From positions 1-10,599 of the forward strand of contig CAYTLQ010000099.1 in NCBI GenBank assembly GCA_964438715.1: 10,599 bases of DNA, given 5' to 3'. The notes beneath the pieces were generated by a model, which was given only the letters and a program-made list of their open reading frames with translations, had not been told where the DNA came from and ran no database searches. Position numbers and translations under genes: made by a program. The DNA comes from CAYTLQ01 sp964438715. Lineage in GTDB: Bacteria > Bacteroidota > Ignavibacteria > Ignavibacteriales > Ignavibacteriaceae. This document shows, piece by piece, positions 6,456-10,599 of this stretch; positions within the stretch are counted from its first letter, which is position 1; each line of letters begins with the position of its first letter.

Positions 6456-9074
6456 TCAGTTGATAGTAGCGCAGGGGAATTTAACGGTAAATGTAGAACC
6501 AACATTTACTTTACTTTTTACATAAATTTTTCCTTTGAGAAGCTCAATGTATTTTTTGGCAATTGTTAGACCAAGTCCCATTCCTTCATAAGTGCGGTTT
6601 ATCCCCTCACTTCCCTGCCGGAATTCATCAAAAATAAATTTAATATTTTCTTCAGATATACCTATACCGGTATCCTCAACTTCCAGATATGCCCATTTCG
6701 TATTTTCTTCCGGGCGTGTATAGACACTAATTGTAACACTTCCGAACCCTGTAAACTTTACTGCATTATTAATTATGCTTGATATGATTTGATTGAGAGC
6801 GATTTCATCGGCAAATATTGGAATTTCCTGTTCTTCAATCTTCACAATGTATTCCAGATCTTTTTCCTCTGCCGCCGATCTGTTTTCCTCCGCAATACTG
6901 GCGCATTTTTCTGCAAAATTTATTGGTACAGAATGAAATTCGGACTTGGCGCTTTCAATGCGGGTGAGATCAAGGATCATGTTTATTGTGTTCAGTAATC
7001 GTTTACCGCTCTTGTAAATCGTCCGTACCATTTCAGCAGCATCACCTGTTGTAATTTCATAGCTAAGAATCTCTGCAAACCCTAAAATTCCAATCATCGG
7101 CGTACGAAGCTCGTGACTGATGTTGCTGAGAAATACAGTTTTTAGTCTGTTCATTTCTTCAGCATATTCCTTTGCCTTTGTTATTTCAATTTCTACTAAT
7201 TTTCGTTCAGTAATATCACTAATAATAGAAAGTAATAAGACCTCCTGTTTTGGTGTTTGTATGACAGAATTTGTTAACTCGAGCCAACGCCTTTTACCGT
7301 TCCAGAGAGTAACTTCCCTTTCAAACTTTTGCTCAATCATTTTTGTCCGGAAACGGGAACGATACTTTTTCTCAATTATCCCGGCATCATCGTAAGTAAA
7401 TACATCATAAAACATTTTTCCGAGGATCTCTTCCTTTCTCACCTCAAATATTCTGCAAAAGGCTTCATTAACCTGAATAATCACTCCGTTTTCATCAAGA
7501 AGTCGCATGCCATTAAACGAGTGTTCCCAAATTGACCGGAAAAGATTTTCCGAGTAACTTAAATTTTCCTGCAGGTTTTTTAATTCAGTTACATCTTCTT
7601 TAATAGCGATGTAATGCGTTATATTACCATCGACACTTTTTACCGGCGCAATAGAGGTCTTTTCCCAATAAAATTCTCCATTCTTTTTTTTGTTAAGAAA
7701 TTCCCCCACCCAAACTTCTCCCGAGGAAATTGTTTTCCATAACTTGATGTATTCTTCCTTCTTTGTTTTACCGGATTTTAATATAGAAGGCTTCTGACCA
7801 ATAACTTCCTCTAACTCATATTGTGTTGTTTTCAGGAACTGAGGATTAACATACTCTATAACTCCTGCTTTATTCGTTACAATGATATTCAGCGGGCTTT
7901 GCTCAACAGCTCTTTGCAAGAGTAAAATTTGGTTTTGCTTTGCTCTTTGCTCAGTAAGATCTTCATAAATACCGAATGAGCCGCTGAATTCGTTTTTTAC
8001 AAAAACAGGGAAACCCCAAACACGAACATACACTTCACTGCCATCCGCACGCTTTCTGACGGTTTCTATGTTTACTATTTTTTCAATACCACTTTGAACT
8101 GTAAACGATAACTTATTGGCTTCGGCAATTCGTGTTTCATCCGCAATTAAAGGATTCAGATATGAACGGTAAACATTTTTTCTTTTGTATCCGAAAAGTT
8201 TTTCAAAACTACTGTTAATGTCAAGTATTCGTTCCTCTTTGTCAAGAAGTACCATTGCAAGGGGTGCGTTGTGAAATAATTGTTCAAACATTTTCAGATG
8301 GAATTCAAGTCGTTGCTCCAACATATATTTTTCGGTAATATCATTGAGCGAACCTACTATTGCAATTGTCTTGCCGTTTACTACTACAGGAGACTCATTT
8401 ATTTCGACATAAATTATTCGTCCTTTTCTGGTTCGGAGCTCAAGGATATAAGGCGGTTGACGAATTCCGGTATCAATTGCTGTCTGCGTCAGTTCAATAC
8501 CAATCTGATTTATGGGATTGTCGGTAAGAAATGTATGCCAGTTAACAATTGCTTCTTCAGGTTCACAATCAAATATTTCCCTGCACTGTGGACTTACATA
8601 GGTAAGTACATGATTTGTATCGTGAATGTAGAACAAATTTGTACTATTCTCTATAATATACTTTACAGTATCTTCAACGTTAAGTATTGTATTGAAATCA
8701 GTTGCTGAATTTTCCGAGTTAACCACAACGCACAAAGTTGCTTCTACACCGTCGAAGATAATATTCTCGGTTTTAATTTCAACAATTATTTCAATACCCG
8801 TTTTTTTCATATGAACCCACCGACCGTCATATTTAAGACAATTATTCTCAAAATCAACAAGTTTTTCCAGTGATTCCAGTTTATCGGGTGGATGTAAATC
8901 GGTAAGTACTTTGTTTAAAAACTCTTCAACGGAATAACAATAAAATCTGATTGCTGAGTTATTTACCCATAGTATCTGCAGTGTTGAAGGTTCTATTACA
9001 AACATTGGTAGAGGACTGTTCCCAAATAAAACAGAGGTATCATTGCTGTTAAGAGCCATACCACTACGAGGCAT
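6456..9074 (-). CDS. Soluble multi-PAS sensor histidine kinase
   Basis: 872 residues with no membrane segment or signal peptide, so it is cytoplasmic. About five PAS domains run in tandem (roughly 14-125, 135-250, 262-375, 385-500 and 508-625), each typically ending in a D-[ILV]-TE linker such as NDITEKY, EDLTEQR, EDVTELK and SDITERK. A HisKA dimerization domain follows, with phosphorylated H654 in SHELRTP, then an HATPase_c domain (about 755-868): N box SIINNAVKFT with N770, G1 box DTGIGI from D801, F box FDEF, and G2 box GMGLGL (831-836). There is no receiver domain, so it is not a hybrid kinase, and no response regulator is nearby, so its partner must be elsewhere. The signal is unknown; none of the PAS domains shows a certain heme- or flavin-binding signature by eye. 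AGGAG at 9081-9085, six bases from the ATG, supports this start over the ATG five codons later. Confidence 0.94.
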   Translation of the reverse strand: MPRSGMALNSNDTSVLFGNSPLPMFVIEPSTLQILWVNNSAIRFYCYSVEEFLNKVLTDLHPPDKLESLEKLVDFENNCLKYDGRWVHMKKTGIEIIVEIKTENIIFDGVEATLCVVVNSENSATDFNTILNVEDTVKYIIENSTNLFYIHDTNHVLTYVSPQCREIFDCEPEEAIVNWHTFLTDNPINQIGIELTQTAIDTGIRQPPYILELRTRKGRIIYVEINESPVVVNGKTIAIVGSLNDITEKYMLEQRLEFHLKMFEQLFHNAPLAMVLLDKEERILDINSSFEKLFGYKRKNVYRSYLNPLIADETRIAEANKLSFTVQSGIEKIVNIETVRKRADGSEVYVRVWGFPVFVKNEFSGSFGIYEDLTEQRAKQNQILLLQRAVEQSPLNIIVTNKAGVIEYVNPQFLKTTQYELEEVIGQKPSILKSGKTKKEEYIKLWKTISSGEVWVGEFLNKKKNGEFYWEKTSIAPVKSVDGNITHYIAIKEDVTELKNLQENLSYSENLFRSIWEHSFNGMRLLDENGVIIQVNEAFCRIFEVRKEEILGKMFYDVFTYDDAGIIEKKYRSRFRTKMIEQKFEREVTLWNGKRRWLELTNSVIQTPKQEVLLLSIISDITERKLVEIEITKAKEYAEEMNRLKTVFLSNISHELRTPMIGILGFAEILSYEITTGDAAEMVRTIYKSGKRLLNTINMILDLTRIESAKSEFHSVPINFAEKCASIAEENRSAAEEKDLEYIVKIEEQEIPIFADEIALNQIISSIINNAVKFTGFGSVTISVYTRPEENTKWAYLEVEDTGIGISEENIKFIFDEFRQGSEGINRTYEGMGLGLTIAKKYIELLKGKIYVKSKVNVGSTFTVKFPCATIN

Positions 9075-9080
9075 TACTCA

Positions 9081-9087
9081 CTCCTCT
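9081..9087 (-). promoter_or_regulatory. Ribosome binding site of the histidine kinase
   Basis: AGAGGAG on the minus strand lies six bases before the ATG at 9074-9072, deciding between this start and an in-frame ATG at codon 6. The rest of the 9075-9252 gap is AT-rich, with a small AATTGC/GCAATT inverted repeat but no convincing promoter or terminator. Confidence 0.65.
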
Positions 9088-9252
9088 AATCTTGAAAATA
9101 TTCATCGTGTCCTTGCAAGATATTTTTAAGTAGAAAGATCAAATCACGATTTTTGTTTTCCCTTACGATATAACAGGATATGATTATCTTTACCGATTAT
9201 TTAATTGCATTTCCTGTAGCAATTTAATACTTATTATACGAATATGTATCAA

Positions 9253-10029
9253 CTAAATCAACAATTCACTAACCGATTGCAGGATAAATGATGGCTTATA
9301 GCCGGTTTTTTCATGATTTTTAACTCCGGAAAGCACTAGAGCCGAGTCAAATCCGGCAAAATTCGCCATAGCAATGTCCGTCTCAAGTCTGTCTCCTATA
9401 AGGAGAATCTGACCTGCAGAAAGATTTAAGTATTCTTCAATTTCCCTTATCATGTAAAGCGATGGTTTGCCAAAAAAAAGTTCAAGCTTTCTGTTAGTTC
9501 TTTTTTCGAGCGCCGCAATAGTTGAGCCCGCATCGATTATTTCACCATCCTCAACAGGACAGGTATCATCAACATTAGCCGCAAAAAATCTTGCTCCTGC
9601 TTCTATAGCCTTGGAGGCTGTTTCAAGTTTATTAAAATCAAGGTATCGGTCGAGTGTCACTATTACTATTCGTATGTCAGCAGGAGAATTGGTGAATTGT
9701 AATCCGCATTTAATAATTGCATTACGGAAGGCTTCTTCAGATATTGCAAAAAAGGTTTCTCCATGGTGATGATTTAATAAATATCGTACCGTAACCTCTG
9801 TGGCAGTAATAATTTCCGTTTCAGCAATTTGCATACCTGAATCGTAAAGCATTCTGGCATACTCTTCACGGGTACCGGTAGTTTTGTTGGAAACGAAGAG
9901 TAGTTTTTTCCCCATGTTTTTAAGGTTATTAACGGTTTCTACTGCTCCCGGAATTACTTCATCGCCGCGGTAGAGTGTACCGTCAAGGTCGAAAATAAAA
10001 CCTTCGTATTTGGAAAAGAGGTTTTTCAT
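9253..10029 (-). CDS. HAD-superfamily (subfamily IIA, NagD-like) phosphatase
   Basis: 258 residues, normal for this family. The four HAD motifs are present: motif I DLDGTLY with nucleophile D14 and acid D16, motif II FVSNKT with S47, motif III lysine K188 in FGKPS, and motif IV GDRLETDI with D213 and D218. The stretch between motifs II and III (about 75-180), including NVDDTCPVEDGEI, is the C2-type cap of NagD, 4-nitrophenylphosphatase and phosphoglycolate phosphatase relatives. It should remove phosphate from a small metabolite in the cytoplasm, for instance a nucleotide, sugar phosphate or 2-phosphoglycolate; the substrate cannot be told here. No Shine-Dalgarno is visible: the leader just before the ATG reads AATAATTAATGTT, which is common in this phylum. 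It stands alone between the kinase and the DUF1801 gene, and no terminator is obvious after it. Confidence 0.9.
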   Translation of the reverse strand: MKNLFSKYEGFIFDLDGTLYRGDEVIPGAVETVNNLKNMGKKLLFVSNKTTGTREEYARMLYDSGMQIAETEIITATEVTVRYLLNHHHGETFFAISEEAFRNAIIKCGLQFTNSPADIRIVIVTLDRYLDFNKLETASKAIEAGARFFAANVDDTCPVEDGEIIDAGSTIAALEKRTNRKLELFFGKPSLYMIREIEEYLNLSAGQILLIGDRLETDIAMANFAGFDSALVLSGVKNHEKTGYKPSFILQSVSELLI

Positions 10030-10169
10030 AACATTAATTATTGGGGATTTAGCATTAACTTTTTAAAGATCATTACTATTACCAATAACTTAAAGCACTT
10101 GTTTAACACTTCACTATTTTATAACAAATACTATTAGAGTAATACTAAATTCATCAGGGGCATAGAGGA

Positions 10170-10599
10170 TCATCGCTTAATTTCTCTTTCATATTGTTCT
10201 ATCCATTGTGCCGGTGTCATTTTTGAGGCAAGCTCACCAATTAGTTCATAAGGTATCTCATCAGGTTTTTTAAATCGGACGCATCCTTTTCCCATATCCG
10301 GCTTTTTTGAAAATTTTTTATGCCACTCCGTTAAAAACCATTCCAATAAGGTACTACTGCTGTACAAACCCATATGATACACAGAAATATAATTCTTCTG
10401 GGAGGCAAGACTAATAAACGGCAGCGGAAGTTTTGGATTGCAATGGTAACCGGAAGGATAAATTGAATGAGGCACAACAAAACCCGGCATCCCGTAGCTC
10501 ATTTCTTCCTTAAATCCGGGAGGCAGATTTTTCTTTATTACCTGAAAAAGTTTTGTTACTGCTTTTCGTCGCTCCTCCGGCAGACTTTCTATATATTCT
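10170..10599 (-). CDS. DUF1801-family protein, 5' end beyond the window
   Basis: The frame stays open from the stop at 10170-10172 to the right edge, so the gene is cut at its start. At least 143 residues are visible, beginning EYIESLPEERRKAVTKLF and passing the internal methionine at 10502, which is therefore not the true start. The order ESLPEERR, EEMSYGMPGF, YHCNPKLPLPF, LASQKNYISVYHMGLY and GCVRFKKPDEIP is the pattern of DUF1801 proteins (YdhG/Fra-like fold). Members are small cytoplasmic proteins; some are annotated as iron chaperones, but the function is not settled. Only the first few residues should be missing. The C-terminus ends in a charged YEREIKR. The 140-base gap to the HAD gene (10030-10169) shows only an imperfect TAGTATTA/TAATAGTA dyad and no T-run. 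Confidence 0.85.
   Translation of the reverse strand, partial: EYIESLPEERRKAVTKLFQVIKKNLPPGFKEEMSYGMPGFVVPHSIYPSGYHCNPKLPLPFISLASQKNYISVYHMGLYSSSTLLEWFLTEWHKKFSKKPDMGKGCVRFKKPDEIPYELIGELASKMTPAQWIEQYEREIKR

Noticed and set aside
8280..8708. 142-codon open frame on the plus strand
   Set aside because: It lies fully antisense to well-supported PAS domains of the kinase, and its protein is rich in Y, C and N with no recognisable domain.
9141..9150. AAATCACGA shared with the hairpin at 159-167 as a possible repeated operator
   Set aside because: Only nine bases match and the dyad is not preserved; expected by chance in AT-rich DNA.
9467..9769. 100-codon open frame on the plus strand
   Set aside because: Antisense to the conserved core and cap of the HAD phosphatase; a shadow frame.
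10120..10155. Imperfect TAGTATTA/TAATAGTA hairpin as a terminator for the DUF1801 gene
   Set aside because: It is AT-only apart from one mismatch and the loop, and there is no T-run after it, so termination is not supported.
10170..10502. Complete 110-residue gene starting at 10502
   Set aside because: The frame continues open to the window edge and the upstream residues match the DUF1801 N-terminal pattern, so this methionine is internal.

Overview
The window looks like ordinary chromosome from an AT-rich member of the Bacteroidota/Chlorobiota (FCB) group. The best lineage clue is the secreted peptidase at 4471-6420. Its C-terminus begins with LEQNYPNPFN, the usual opening of type IX secretion sorting domains in Ignavibacteria and relatives. 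Short AT-rich leaders fit this, but the placement is inference. I see no phage, transposon, CRISPR array or defence island, and no clear sign of recent transfer.

Layout: an initiator tRNA lies on the minus strand at the left edge (1-72) and carries an odd base at position 33. Next is rocD (ornithine aminotransferase, 285-1487, plus), closed by a strong intrinsic terminator. A secreted serine beta-lactamase/DD-peptidase-like protein with two similar C-terminal domains follows on the minus strand (1544-3187). A small regulatory module comes next, also on the minus strand: a Crp/Fnr-family regulator (3683-4348) followed by a 65-residue DUF2892 membrane protein (3392-3589). Two inverted repeats sit between these two genes and a terminator follows the second. 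Divergent from the regulator is the M1 aminopeptidase with the type IX sorting tail (4471-6420).

The right half is all minus strand: a soluble hybrid-free histidine kinase with about five PAS domains (6456-9074), a NagD-type HAD phosphatase (9253-10029), and a DUF1801 protein (10170 to the edge) whose N-terminus lies beyond the window.

Most genes stand alone, with their own leaders, rather than in long operons. The one pairing that suggests a shared job is the Crp/Fnr regulator with DUF2892: same strand, adjacent, with candidate operator dyads between them. RocD links arginine/ornithine breakdown to glutamate semialdehyde. The peptidase and the beta-lactamase-like protein are exported and probably act on peptides or cell wall. 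The kinase has no response regulator in view. No intergenic stretch exceeds 300 bases. I did not find a convincing new biological system; the most worthwhile leads are the tRNA base and the double dyad upstream of DUF2892.
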